Shown in pieces: positions 16,044-25,284 of a DNA stretch of 64,000 nt. The stretch comes from Brucella pseudintermedia. GTDB lineage: Bacteria > Pseudomonadota > Alphaproteobacteria > Rhizobiales > Rhizobiaceae. The notes under the pieces were generated by a model. The model saw only the letters and a program-made list of their open reading frames with translations, was not told the origin of the DNA and ran no database searches. The stretch lies in the NCBI RefSeq assembly GCF_042697365.1, contig NZ_CP137604.1; one strand, given 5' to 3'. Every line of letters starts with the position of its first letter. The first letter of the stretch is position 1. The translations under genes were made by a program, and so were the position numbers.

Positions 16044-16649
16044 TTAATGGAGGCCTTCTTCCTTGAGCGCCTTCTGCGCATTCGGGCGTGCGAGCACGCG
16101 CTCGCGCAGTTTCAGTGCCTTTGGATAGGCGCTCAAATCGACTTTGAGTCCCACACCCCAGCCGATGACCACGGATGCATAAGCGTCGGCCTGCGTGAAA
16201 TCATCGCCAAGCCAGTAGGCCTTGCTGTCCGACAGCATGGCTTCGAACTGCCCCATGCGGCGATTGATATTGGCGATGACGCCAGCCTTCGCTTCGTCGC
16301 TCAGATCCGGCGCAAACAGCCCGCTGAATGCCGAATGGAGATCCGAGCAGAAGCCCAGGGCTTCCTGCAGGCGTGCACGTTCCATCGTGCCATAGGCGGG
16401 CTTGAATGCCGCAACGTCGGAATGGTCCCCGATATATTGCAGGATTGCCGCGTTCTGCGTGATGACGGTGCCGGGCTTTATCTCCAGCGCCGGGACCGCC
16501 CCGCGCGGATTGATCGCGAAATAGTCCCCGCCATCCGACGTCTTCTTGGCCTTGAGGTCCACAGCTTCCAGCTCATAAGGAAGGCCCGCTTCCTTCAGGA
16601 CGATATGGGGCGCGAGCGAACAGGCACCAGCCTTGTAATAAAGTTTCAT
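16044..16649 (-). CDS. gstA: Glutathione S-transferase, beta class
   Basis: A 201-residue cytosolic/periplasmic-type bacterial glutathione transferase. The N-terminal thioredoxin-like domain carries the beta-class Cys10 in MKLYYKAGACSLAPH, the cis-proline in GAVPALEI and the TQNAAILQYI glutathione-binding stretch. The C-terminal helical domain includes DDFTQADAYASVVIGWG. It matches the Ochrobactrum anthropi enzyme as I remember it. I chose MKLYY at 16649; four extra residues are possible from 16661. The substrate is unknown; roles in xenobiotic conjugation are known for the class. Confidence 0.93.
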   Translation of the reverse strand: MKLYYKAGACSLAPHIVLKEAGLPYELEAVDLKAKKTSDGGDYFAINPRGAVPALEIKPGTVITQNAAILQYIGDHSDVAAFKPAYGTMERARLQEALGFCSDLHSAFSGLFAPDLSDEAKAGVIANINRRMGQFEAMLSDSKAYWLGDDFTQADAYASVVIGWGVGLKVDLSAYPKALKLRERVLARPNAQKALKEEGLH

Positions 16650-16772
16650 GAACATCTCCATCGGTTCAACGAAAGATGTCTATCAATTTTACCCGTGCCC
16701 GCAACAAATGAGGGATCACATTTCTTTGTGCCGACCCAAAACTCGAAATATCTTCCTATAGAAGGCTATTCA

Positions 16773-18023
16773 TCAGAAAAGCGATGCTATCCGCGCGGGT
16801 TTCGACGATTGCATCCGGGTCACGACGACCAGCTTGTTGAACTCGCCGCGCTTGAAGGCGCGCAGGAAGCGAGGATAATCCTTGAAGACCACGCAGCCAT
16901 TGGAATCGCCGCGACGCCCCAGCATGAAAGTATGCGCCAGAAGTCCATCGCGATTGTAGCGGTTGTTGCCATCGACGGGCGTCAGGCGGATCGCCTCGAC
17001 ACCATGGAACAGCGCCTCGCGCATACGCAGATTATAAGTGTGCGGCGGCGTGGGCCCACGGTTCTTCTGGTTTACATAGCGCGGATTGTCCCGCATCGGG
17101 CCGAGGCCGGAATGGGCTTCCAGACGCTCGCCGCCAGGCAGGTAAACAGTGGCAGCGGAAATATCGTAAATGGCAACCTTGCTGCGCGAAGCCTCATTGA
17201 GGAGCGGACTGAACAAGCCGGTGCGCGGCTCCTCGATTGCGCCGCTTTCCGGCGCATAGGCGAGCTGGGTCTTCTCATGCATACGCGAACGGCGCAGCGA
17301 AGGCTTTGCGCCGGGCAAAGGCACGTCATCGGGCAGATACGCATCCCGCGTGTCCTCCACGGCCACATCCGCCCTCTGGTCTGGAGCGAGTTGCGGGACA
17401 GGCACGGCATTGCCGACAGGGAGATGTGCCTGCGTCTCAGCCGCATCCATTTCTTCAGCTTGGGACAGAGGCTCTATCTTGCTGAGCGCCGCTGCCGCGT
17501 CAGGCGCTGGCGTATAGGCAAGCGCTGCCGCACCGGTCGTTTGTTGCGGCTGAATACTTGCCACGACGGGTTCTTCCCGCCGAACGCGATCAGCGCGCAG
17601 TTCAATGAGGGATGCCGTATCGACGGGTTTGTCCTCGATTACGGAATCGGGACCGATATCGGCGATGATTGGCGCATCATCCGCGTCCTTGCTCCGGCGC
17701 CAGTCGAGGTTGGAATAGGCAGTGTCGGCGGTATAGGCGTCGATGAAGCCTCGCCGGATGCGCTGCGACGGTGCGAGCTTGTGATCTACGACCGCAAGTG
17801 CCTGCGGCGCGGTCAGGGAGACACGGCGCATAACCGGGGCCACAGGTGCAAAGGCCGGCACTACCGTTTCCAGCGTACCGAGCGCGGTCATCATCCAGCT
17901 TCCGGCCACAAGGCCCGTCGCCGCGAATGCCGCAACGCGTATCAGCCCCCTGAAACCGAATGGAAGCCGGATGCTGCTGCTGCGCGGAGCCGCGTAGCCA
18001 TACACTTCTGTTACACACGCCAT
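16773..18023 (-). CDS. Tlde1/DUF2778-domain protein, putative L,D-transpeptidase
   Basis: The 416-residue protein has a short cytoplasmic N-terminus, one membrane segment (about 30-48), a long proline/alanine-rich linker, and a C-terminal DUF2778 domain. This domain, now called Tlde1, resembles L,D-transpeptidases: the catalytic pair is in HTFMLGRRGDSNGCVVFKDY (His364, Cys377). It would act on peptidoglycan in the periplasm. Members include type VI secretion effectors, but this one has a membrane anchor and no secretion neighbours, so a housekeeping wall role is more likely. The ATG at 18023 was preferred because the extra 38 residues of the longer frame look non-coding. Confidence 0.75.
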   Translation of the reverse strand: MACVTEVYGYAAPRSSSIRLPFGFRGLIRVAAFAATGLVAGSWMMTALGTLETVVPAFAPVAPVMRRVSLTAPQALAVVDHKLAPSQRIRRGFIDAYTADTAYSNLDWRRSKDADDAPIIADIGPDSVIEDKPVDTASLIELRADRVRREEPVVASIQPQQTTGAAALAYTPAPDAAAALSKIEPLSQAEEMDAAETQAHLPVGNAVPVPQLAPDQRADVAVEDTRDAYLPDDVPLPGAKPSLRRSRMHEKTQLAYAPESGAIEEPRTGLFSPLLNEASRSKVAIYDISAATVYLPGGERLEAHSGLGPMRDNPRYVNQKNRGPTPPHTYNLRMREALFHGVEAIRLTPVDGNNRYNRDGLLAHTFMLGRRGDSNGCVVFKDYPRFLRAFKRGEFNKLVVVTRMQSSKPARIASLF

Positions 18024-18192
18024 GATACAACCCGAGTGGAAAACAACTTTCCCTGCACCGCCTTGCATGTCGGTCCGGCAAAAGACGAACAAGACATGGC
18101 AAGGCGGTGACTGGAAGGTCATCTCCAGCATCGCCAATTATGGTAACCAAATCCTTTACGGGATGAAGAAAACCGGATCGGCGGGAACGGGT

Positions 18193-19362
18193 TCAGGCTG
18201 TCAGAAGGAATGCGCCTTGCTTGGCGCTTGGAAACTCCAGCCCCTCCACCGCAACCCGATTGCGACCGCGATGTTTGACCCGCATCAGGGCGAGATCGGC
18301 CCGTGCCGCTGTTTCCCATACTGTCTCGCCGCCGCGCACCATGGCGATACCGAAACTGCATGTCAGCTGGCGGCCTGAAGGCAGCATCGGAAACTGATGC
18401 CGGGCCACGCGTCCGCAAAGCACGTTGGCCAGCCTCTCGCATGTTTCGGCATCGCCGCGGACCAGAAGAACAAACTCTTCGCCGCCAATGCGCCCGACAA
18501 TCGTTGTATCGGCAGCGATGGTTTGCAGGATACGGGCAAACTCGACCAGAACCTGGTCGCCGGCCGCATGACCCAGTGCATCATTGATCGACTTGAAGTG
18601 ATCGATATCGGCAATGATGACCCCGTGATCGCCGCGCTGGGGCTCGGCCAGACGCAAGCGCGCCCGGCGTTCCAGGCCGCGGCGGTTGAAAACGCCGGTC
18701 AGCGGATCTGTATCGCGCTCTGCCTGCAATTCCTGCACCACATCGGAAGTCGTCACCGCCAGAAGGACAAGGCCAGCGATCACACCGGCAAAGGAACCGA
18801 AGATCATGACGCCCTGCCAATAGCGCGAGCGCATCAGTTCGGAGGGGCGGACAATCTCATTGGGGAGCCCCATCGCCATTCCAGCCTGTACATAGAAATG
18901 CGCGGTCAACAGCAGCAACGCACCCAACAGCACGCGATCGATCAAGCTTCGATAGGCAAGACCGCGCGCCTGAATGCAAAGCACCGCCATCAGGCTTCCC
19001 AATGCCAGATGCACCACGGGCGCAATCCGCGCATAACCCATGCCGTTTGCGTAGCAATAGACCATGGCTGCCAGAAGACCGAACCCGATCAGGCGTGGCG
19101 CAAGCCGCGAATAATGCTTGCCCATCCGCATCATCACACCTTCGCAAAGCAGCCAGCCGCCCGTAAAATGGAGAGCTGTGGTTATCGGCAGCGTCAGGAT
19201 AAGGCTGTCAGAGATCAGCGATATCGGAATCAGAAGCCCAACGGCGAAACAGGCAAAGCTGAGGCCGAAAAACAAGAGATGCCTGCGCTTCGTGTCGAGC
19301 ATCCAGATGCCCAACATCGTCACTGCAAACAGCAATACTATAAGCGGCGGCACAAACTTCAC
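18193..19362 (-). CDS. Membrane-bound diguanylate cyclase (GGDEF)
   Basis: Residues about 1-205 contain six or seven hydrophobic segments forming a membrane sensor of no named family. A GGDEF domain follows (about 220-385): DPLTGVFNRRG, DIDHFKSINDALGHAAGD, then the active-site GGEEF at 293-297. All residues for making cyclic di-GMP from GTP are present. The inhibitory RxxD site normally five residues before GGEEF is absent (alanine and threonine there), suggesting no product feedback at that site. The gene is transcribed away from lhgO and has no partner phosphodiesterase here. Confidence 0.9.
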   Translation of the reverse strand: MKFVPPLIVLLFAVTMLGIWMLDTKRRHLLFFGLSFACFAVGLLIPISLISDSLILTLPITTALHFTGGWLLCEGVMMRMGKHYSRLAPRLIGFGLLAAMVYCYANGMGYARIAPVVHLALGSLMAVLCIQARGLAYRSLIDRVLLGALLLLTAHFYVQAGMAMGLPNEIVRPSELMRSRYWQGVMIFGSFAGVIAGLVLLAVTTSDVVQELQAERDTDPLTGVFNRRGLERRARLRLAEPQRGDHGVIIADIDHFKSINDALGHAAGDQVLVEFARILQTIAADTTIVGRIGGEEFVLLVRGDAETCERLANVLCGRVARHQFPMLPSGRQLTCSFGIAMVRGGETVWETAARADLALMRVKHRGRNRVAVEGLEFPSAKQGAFLLTA

Positions 19363-19562
19363 AAACGGGCCCTGATCGGTCGAAAATAAAATTGCAAAAA
19401 ACGCTATTTCAGATTGAACGTAATGTGCAATTACAAACCGGGAGCAAAGTCAAGTTAATAGCTTGTAATATTGATGAACACTAAAGCCTAAAGCAGCAAT
19501 CTCGAGTATAAGCGATTGCTAAAAACCATCTGAAAACAACATCATTCAGCACGAAGCTACTT

Positions 19563-20777
19563 TCACGCAGTTTTTACCCCGAGATTTATCCCCAGAAGCT
19601 TTTCCGCGATCATACGACCTATGGGTATGGAAGATGTCGCAGCAGGTGACGGCGCATTGCAAACATGAAGCATTCTCTCCGTTTCCCTGAAGAGAAAATC
19701 ATGCACCAGCGTCCCGTCATCAAGCACGGCTTGCGCGCGTATTCCGGCCCCCGGCGCACCAAGATCGGAAAGCTCCAGCGTCGGGCAATATTTCCGGCAT
19801 TCCTTTAGATAGCGCGCGCGAGACGCGGAATTACCGAACTCGGACAGTGCCGATCGCCAGTTCTTCACGGCCATCTTCCAGAAGCCGGGGAATGCCGCCA
19901 TGTCTGCAACATCGCCCGCACGGAAACTGCCCTTGTCATAACCTTCGCGCGAAAAGCCCAGAACCGCATTCGGGCCGACAGTAACGCCGCCATCAATCGT
20001 TCGCGTCAAATGGATGCCGAGGAACGGCAGGTCGGGATCGGGAATGGGATAGATCAGATGCTTGACGATATTCGCTTTCGACTGCGGCAAGGTGTAGTAT
20101 TCGCCGCGAAACGGCACGATGCGGTGACGGATATCCAGCCCGGCAAGACGCGCAATGCGGTCCGACTGCAATCCGGCACAAGCAACCAGTTTGAAAGCAC
20201 GCACGGTTTCGCCATTCACCGTCACCGCAACGCCGGTGTCATCCTCCCGGATCGCGGTCACCGGCGAATTGAGCCGAACGATACCGCCGCGCTCGACGAT
20301 TTCGGCCGCCATGGCCCGCGATACCCTCGCATAATCGACAATGCCCGTCGCAGGCACGAGAAGCGCCCCCACTCCTGCAACCGCGGGTTCGACCTTGCGG
20401 AGCGCCTGCTGATCCACATGCTGGAACGCGATATCGTTCTGGACCGCACGTCTGGCCAGGGCCTCCATGCGCTCCAATTCTGGCGTGGAGGTCGCGACCA
20501 GCAGTTTGCCGCATGTTTCGAAGGGGATGGAATATTGCCTGCAAAAGGCTTTCGTGGCTTCCGCACCCGCCCGGCACAATTGCGCCTTCAACGAACCCGG
20601 CTGATAATAGATTCCGGCATGAATGACGCCGCTATTGTGCCCCGTCTGATGCCGCGCGAAATCGCTTTCCTTCTCCAGCAGAATGATCCTTGCGCCCGGC
20701 TCGGCTTCCTGCATGGCTTTTGCTGTCGCGAGCCCGACAATGCCGCCGCCGATGACGCAGTAATCATAGTCTGCCAC
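19563..20777 (-). CDS. lhgO: L-2-hydroxyglutarate oxidase
   Basis: A 404-residue FAD-dependent oxidoreductase of the DAO family. The Rossmann motif is GGGIVG (10-15), followed by LLEKE and the LhgO-typical HQTGHNSGVIHAGIYY stretch (about 43-58). Other marks are FRGEYY, GPNAVLGF and the C-terminal HVCNAPSPAATSSIPIG. The enzyme oxidises L-2-hydroxyglutarate to 2-oxoglutarate, feeding electrons to the quinone pool, and repairs a toxic by-product of central metabolism. Length equals typical bacterial LhgO (about 400-420). It stands alone, divergent from the exonuclease gene. Confidence 0.92.
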   Translation of the reverse strand: MADYDYCVIGGGIVGLATAKAMQEAEPGARIILLEKESDFARHQTGHNSGVIHAGIYYQPGSLKAQLCRAGAEATKAFCRQYSIPFETCGKLLVATSTPELERMEALARRAVQNDIAFQHVDQQALRKVEPAVAGVGALLVPATGIVDYARVSRAMAAEIVERGGIVRLNSPVTAIREDDTGVAVTVNGETVRAFKLVACAGLQSDRIARLAGLDIRHRIVPFRGEYYTLPQSKANIVKHLIYPIPDPDLPFLGIHLTRTIDGGVTVGPNAVLGFSREGYDKGSFRAGDVADMAAFPGFWKMAVKNWRSALSEFGNSASRARYLKECRKYCPTLELSDLGAPGAGIRAQAVLDDGTLVHDFLFRETERMLHVCNAPSPAATSSIPIGRMIAEKLLGINLGVKTA

Positions 20778-20930
20778 GAAGTCCCCTCCTCATGCCCTCT
20801 CCGACGCGCGCCCTGCCTTGCTGCCGCCTTGCAGGGTGATTACCTGTTACTTATACGATTGCAGCCTTGGTTGCAGCACCGCAAAATGGCATTCTTTGCC
20901 AAATCCGGTTCCCCCTTGCGGAGATGTTAC

Positions 20931-21929
20931 ATGCGCCATCAGTTCGACCTTTTTGCTCCTTCCCACGGGGAAAGGGAGGAACGGGCAGAACTCCGCCCTG
21001 CACGCAGCAGGTCCGGCAAGGCAACCAGCATCGATGAAGCGGAGATGGTGAAGCGCCTGAAAGAAAGCGGGCGCTACCGCATCCTGCAACGGCTCGATCC
21101 GCCGCCGACCGTTTCCGATGCCGACAGCGTCGCCTTCCCGCGTCTGGGCGTTATCGTCGACACGGAAACAACTGGCCTCAATCCGGCGCAGGAAGAAATC
21201 ATCGAAATCGGTGCAGTGGCCTTTCGCTATGCGGACGACGGATCGATAGGCGATGTCTGCGCCACGTTCGGCGCGCTGCAACAGCCATCGAAGCCGATCC
21301 CGGCTGATATTACCCGCATCACCGGCATCACCGACGAAATGGTGAAGGGACAGACAATCCCGCGCGAGAAGCTGGACGCGCTCATCGCCGAAGCCGACCT
21401 GATCATCGCGCATAATGCCGGTTTCGACCGCCCGTTTCTGGAACGTTTTTCCATCGCCTTCGCCAGCAAGCCGTGGGCCTGTTCGGTCAAGGAGATCGAC
21501 TGGACCGCGCGCGGCTTTGAGGGCACCAAGCTTGGCTACCTGATCGGCCAGAGCGGCTATTTTCACAACGGCCACAGGGCCGAAGACGATTGCCAGGCTC
21601 TGCTCGCTGTGTTGAGGGAACAGTCAGGCGAGACCACGCCTTTTGCCGAACTGCTGAAGGCAAGCCAGCGCGCGCGGATGCGCATCTATGCCGAAAACAG
21701 TCCTTTCGAAATGAAGGATCACCTCAAGGCGCGCGGCTATCGCTGGTCGGACGGCAGTGACGGCCGCCCGAAATCATGGTGGACGGAAATCGGCGAAGAA
21801 GAACTCGAAGCCGAACTCGACTATCTGCGCACCGAGATTTATGGCTGGCGCGACGCCGACCCGCTGATCCAGAAGCTCACTGCCACGGACCGTTACAAGG
21901 AACGGGCGCCGCTGCGGGCGAAGAAGTAA
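20931..21929 (+). CDS. 3'-5' exonuclease, DEDDh family (DnaQ-like)
   Basis: A 332-residue protein whose exonuclease domain (about 70-235) has all five active-site residues: DTETTG (Asp77, Glu79), HNAGFDRPFL (Asp166) and HRAEDDC (His215, Asp220). It resembles the proofreading subunit epsilon but has an extra N-terminal 70 residues and a C-terminal domain with GYRWSDGSDGRPKSWW (about 268-283), a module also found in other bacterial exonucleases. It is a stand-alone nuclease, probably in repair. I chose ATG 20931 with GGAG at 20920-20923; the frame is open far upstream but that part reads across lhgO. Confidence 0.85.
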   Translation: MRHQFDLFAPSHGEREERAELRPARSRSGKATSIDEAEMVKRLKESGRYRILQRLDPPPTVSDADSVAFPRLGVIVDTETTGLNPAQEEIIEIGAVAFRYADDGSIGDVCATFGALQQPSKPIPADITRITGITDEMVKGQTIPREKLDALIAEADLIIAHNAGFDRPFLERFSIAFASKPWACSVKEIDWTARGFEGTKLGYLIGQSGYFHNGHRAEDDCQALLAVLREQSGETTPFAELLKASQRARMRIYAENSPFEMKDHLKARGYRWSDGSDGRPKSWWTEIGEEELEAELDYLRTEIYGWRDADPLIQKLTATDRYKERAPLRAKK

Positions 21930-21951
21930 AGAGGCTGCATTCAGCGCCGCC

Positions 21952-22006
21952 CTCATCCTGAGGAGGTGACCTGAGCGTAGCGAAGGTTACCGTCTCGAAG
22001 GATGAG
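21952..22006. repeat. Palindromic interspersed repeat
   Basis: CTCATCCT at 21952-21959 pairs with AGGATGAG at 21999-22006, and an inner pair GGTGACC / GGTTACC flanks a central stretch. This pattern is a common intergenic repeat in Rhizobiales genomes. It lies between two convergent genes (exonuclease and amidase) and could end transcripts from either side. Confidence 0.7.
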
Positions 22007-22022
22007 AGGCGGGATTTGGCGA

Positions 22023-23411
22023 TCACGCGATAACGGGCCATGGGCGTTGCACCGGCCGCATCTCCTCATAAGCCCTTGCAAGGCGCAACACGCCCAGATC
22101 GTCGAAACGCTGGCCGAAAATCTGCAAGCCGATGGGCAGGCCCTTCGATGTGTAGCCGCAATTGATTGAAATCGCGGGCTGTTCCGACATGTTCATCGCG
22201 ACCGTAAAGGCAATGTGCTCGAACGGGCGCTGCGGATCGTTGACTGGAGAGGCCCATTCCGCCGGATAGGTCGGCATCGGCGCGGTCGGCGAAATGATGA
22301 AATCGAAGCCCTTGGAAGCCGCGAGCGCGGCATTGCGCATGGCGTCCATCTGGGCAAAACCGAGATAGACTTCCTCGCCGGAAAGCCCTTCGGCGGTTTC
22401 GGTCCATTGATAGATGTAAGGCAGGATTTTCGCCCGGTTTTCCGGCGTCATCTTCTTGATGTCCGACCAGGAGCGCGCGCGCCAGAACCGATCCAGACCG
22501 TCAATCATGGTGCGGTTCAGGAACGGCGCAACCGGTTCGATGATCGCGCCCGCATCGGCAAATGCTTTCGCGGCTGCTTCAACGGCGGCGCGGGTTTCAT
22601 CCCCGGTCGGTTCGCCAAAACCGGCATCGAGCCACAGGCCGATCTTCAGGCCCTTGACGTCGATATTGAGGTCCATCCAGTCGATGTCCTGATAAGGCAG
22701 GCTCATGGCGTCGCGGCGGTCGGGCCGCGACAGCACCGACATGTAAAGCGCGCTGTCGGCGACAGTGCGGGTCATCGGCCCGGCCACGCGACCAAGAAAC
22801 GGCGGATCGATGGGAATGCGCCCGAAGGAGGGCTTCAGTCCGACGAGACCGCACCAGCCCGCAGGCAGGCGGATGGAACCGCCAATATCCGTGCCGATAT
22901 GCAAGGGACCGTAACCGGCGGCAGCCGCACTTCCCGCTCCCGCGCTGGATCCGCCCGGATTGGTGTTCAAGTCCCACGGATTGCGCGCCAGCTTGTGAAA
23001 GCTCGACAGGCCCGAAGACAACATGCCGAGATCAGGCATGGTCGTCTTGGCCAGCAACACGCCGCCAGCCTCACGGCTGCGCGCCGCAGGCGGAGCGTCG
23101 GCGGCGGCAGGCTTTAGCGGCAGCGCAGCGCAGCCGAGCGGCACTGGCGTTCCTTCGGTGGCGATATTCTCCTTGATCGTCAGCGGCACACCATCGATGG
23201 GACCGGCAGGCTCACCCTTCGACCAGCGTGCTTCGGAGGCTTTCGCTGCCGCCCGCGCCGCATCCGGATCATAGGCCCAAAGCGCATTCAGCTTCGGCTC
23301 ATAGGCTTCGATACGGGCGATGACCGCTTCCGTGACTTCGACCGGCGACAGCGACTTCGCCTTATAGGCGGACACGAGTTCGACGGCTGACAAATCGGCA
23401 AGATTCGACAT
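22023..23411 (-). CDS. Amidase, amidase-signature family
   Basis: A 462-residue amidase-signature enzyme with the Ser-cisSer-Lys triad: Lys80 in GVPLTIKENIAT, the cis-serine in NPGGSSAGAGS (about 155) and the nucleophile in GTDIGGSIRLPA (Ser179). The family hydrolyses a wide range of amides, and the exact substrate cannot be read from sequence. It is the last gene of the operon running from the GntR regulator at 31627 and lies 14 bases after the ABC ATPase. It therefore probably opens an amide bond in the imported compound. GatA is unlikely, as gatB/gatC are absent. Confidence 0.9.
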   Translation of the reverse strand: MSNLADLSAVELVSAYKAKSLSPVEVTEAVIARIEAYEPKLNALWAYDPDAARAAAKASEARWSKGEPAGPIDGVPLTIKENIATEGTPVPLGCAALPLKPAAADAPPAARSREAGGVLLAKTTMPDLGMLSSGLSSFHKLARNPWDLNTNPGGSSAGAGSAAAAGYGPLHIGTDIGGSIRLPAGWCGLVGLKPSFGRIPIDPPFLGRVAGPMTRTVADSALYMSVLSRPDRRDAMSLPYQDIDWMDLNIDVKGLKIGLWLDAGFGEPTGDETRAAVEAAAKAFADAGAIIEPVAPFLNRTMIDGLDRFWRARSWSDIKKMTPENRAKILPYIYQWTETAEGLSGEEVYLGFAQMDAMRNAALAASKGFDFIISPTAPMPTYPAEWASPVNDPQRPFEHIAFTVAMNMSEQPAISINCGYTSKGLPIGLQIFGQRFDDLGVLRLARAYEEMRPVQRPWPVIA

Positions 23412-23425
23412 AGGGATTCCTCAAA

Positions 23426-24274
23426 TCACTCAGGCAATTTCAGTGTGTAGCTTGAGGGCCGTACGCGCTTGCGGCGACCCGAAAACGGCTTCGGCACGGC
23501 ATCGACCAGCGCCCGGGTATAGTCATGGCGCGGATTGTCGAAGACTTCATTCGTCGGCCCCTGCTCGACAATATTGCCGCGATAGATCACGGCCACGCGG
23601 TCGGTGATGGCGCGCACGACACCCAGATCATGGCTGATGAACAGATAGGAAAGGCCGAACTTTTCCTGCAAATCCATCATCAGGTTCAAGACCTGCGCCT
23701 GAATGGAAACGTCGAGCGCCGACACCGGTTCGTCCGCGACGATTAGCGCCGGTCTGGTGATGAGCGCACGCGCAATGGCAATGCGCTGGCGCTGCCCGCC
23801 GGAAAACTCGTGCGGATATTTTTCCGCCGATGATTTCGGCAAGCCAACAGCTTCCAGCACTTCAGCCACGCGGTCGTCGCGGTCTTTGGCGCTCGTGCCG
23901 CTTTCCAGCGATACAATCGGCTCGGCAATGATGCGCTTGACCGTATGGCGCGGATCGAGCGAGCCGTAAGGGTCCTGAAAGATCGCCTGAAAGCCCTTGC
24001 GCGCCTCACGCAAGCCGGCGCGATCAAGCGCATAGATATCCTGCCCATTGATGAGGACCTGTCCGGATTGCGGACGCTCCAGCCCCATCACGGCGCGCGC
24101 CAGCGTGGATTTGCCGGAGCCACTTTCACCCACGATGCCAAGGCTTTGCCCGGCTTCGATCTCGACATTCACACCATGCAACACCCGCAATGCGCCGGGC
24201 TTGGAAAAAAACGACGCACGCGGAAGCTGGTATTCGCGCACCACATCGCGCACCTGCAAGATCATGTTGCTCAT
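23426..24274 (-). CDS. ABC transporter ATP-binding protein, DppF/OppF type
   Basis: A 282-residue ATPase of the peptide/nickel importer family. Walker A is GESGSGKS (about 50-57), the signature is EFSGGQRQR, Walker B is ALIVADEP and the H-loop is FISHDLG. It starts at the ATG at 24274, overlapping the stop of the preceding ATPase gene by four bases; the longer frame adds 46 non-conserved residues. The C-terminal part is shorter than that of classical OppF and has few cysteines. It works as a heterodimer with the upstream ATPase to drive import through the two permeases. Confidence 0.92.
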   Translation of the reverse strand: MSNMILQVRDVVREYQLPRASFFSKPGALRVLHGVNVEIEAGQSLGIVGESGSGKSTLARAVMGLERPQSGQVLINGQDIYALDRAGLREARKGFQAIFQDPYGSLDPRHTVKRIIAEPIVSLESGTSAKDRDDRVAEVLEAVGLPKSSAEKYPHEFSGGQRQRIAIARALITRPALIVADEPVSALDVSIQAQVLNLMMDLQEKFGLSYLFISHDLGVVRAITDRVAVIYRGNIVEQGPTNEVFDNPRHDYTRALVDAVPKPFSGRRKRVRPSSYTLKLPE

Positions 24275-25284
24275 GCCAGCACCTCGCCGTCGCGCGGGTG
24301 GATACAGGCGGCGCGATGCGCAATCCCCTCGTTCTCCCCGATCAGATCCAGCCCCGGTATCGCCTTGCGGCAATCGTCCTGCACGAATGCGCAGCGGTCG
24401 GCAAAGGTGCAATAAGGCGGACGCGCCAGCGGGTCCGGCACGACACCTGGAATGGCGGCAAGCCGCTGGCGCCCCGTGCCGTGGCTGCGCACCAGCGCGG
24501 CACCATGGGGAGAAGCCTGGAACAGCCCCCGCGCATACGGATGCGCCATGCGATTGAACACCGCTTCCGTGCGTCCGGTCTCGACGATGCGGCCCGCATA
24601 CATCACGGCGATGCGGTCGGTCATTTCCGAAACCACCCCAAGGTCATGGGTGATGAGCATCAGTGCCGTGCCGGTTTCATCGATCAGCTCGTCCATCAGG
24701 TCGAGAATCTGCGCCTGCACGGTTACATCGAGCGCCGTTGTCGGCTCATCGGCGATCAGCAGGTCCGGCTCGCAGGCAATCGCCATGGCGATCATCACGC
24801 GCTGGCGCTGCCCGCCGGAAAGCTGGTGCGGATAAAGATCGAGATCGAAGCGCGGCGCAGGCAAGCCGACACGATCAAGCAGCCGGCGCGCTTCACGCTC
24901 CGCATCGGCGCGGCTTTCGCCAAGATGCAGGCGGCGGCCTTCGGCGATCTGAGCGCCGATGGACTTGACCGGATTGAGCGCCGTCATCGGCTCCTGAAAG
25001 ATCATCGCCATGCGCCGCCCGCGCATCTTGCAGAGTTCCGCTTCAGGCTTGTTCGCCAGATCCTCGCCGTCGAAGCGCAAGCGACCGCGCACACGCATCC
25101 GGTCGGGCAGCAGGCCCATGGCGGCAAGAGCGGTGATCGACTTGCCGCTGCCGGATTCCCCCACGACGCCGAGGCGCTCGCCGCGATTGAGCGTCAGGGT
25201 AATGTCGGACACGATATCGGCGACCTTGAGACCGATCGGCAGTTCGACGGACATAGCGTCCATTTCAAGCAAAGGTGTTGTCAT
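24271..25284 (-). CDS. ABC transporter ATP-binding protein, DppD/OppD type
   Basis: A 337-residue ATPase with Walker A GESGSGKS, signature QLSGGQRQR, Walker B DLLIADEP and H-loop LITHDLG. The C-terminal oligopeptide-transporter extension is complete, with the cysteine-bearing YCTFADRCAFVQDDC stretch and a final C near the end that in relatives bind an iron-sulfur cluster. It follows the DppC-type permease with a four-base overlap. Partner of the second ATPase in the same operon. Confidence 0.93.
   Translation of the reverse strand: MTTPLLEMDAMSVELPIGLKVADIVSDITLTLNRGERLGVVGESGSGKSITALAAMGLLPDRMRVRGRLRFDGEDLANKPEAELCKMRGRRMAMIFQEPMTALNPVKSIGAQIAEGRRLHLGESRADAEREARRLLDRVGLPAPRFDLDLYPHQLSGGQRQRVMIAMAIACEPDLLIADEPTTALDVTVQAQILDLMDELIDETGTALMLITHDLGVVSEMTDRIAVMYAGRIVETGRTEAVFNRMAHPYARGLFQASPHGAALVRSHGTGRQRLAAIPGVVPDPLARPPYCTFADRCAFVQDDCRKAIPGLDLIGENEGIAHRAACIHPRDGEVLA

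Noticed and set aside
20010..20930. N-terminal extension of the exonuclease reading frame
   Set aside because: The frame is open across lhgO on the other strand. The part before ATG 20931 is not conserved and lhgO clearly encodes a protein there.
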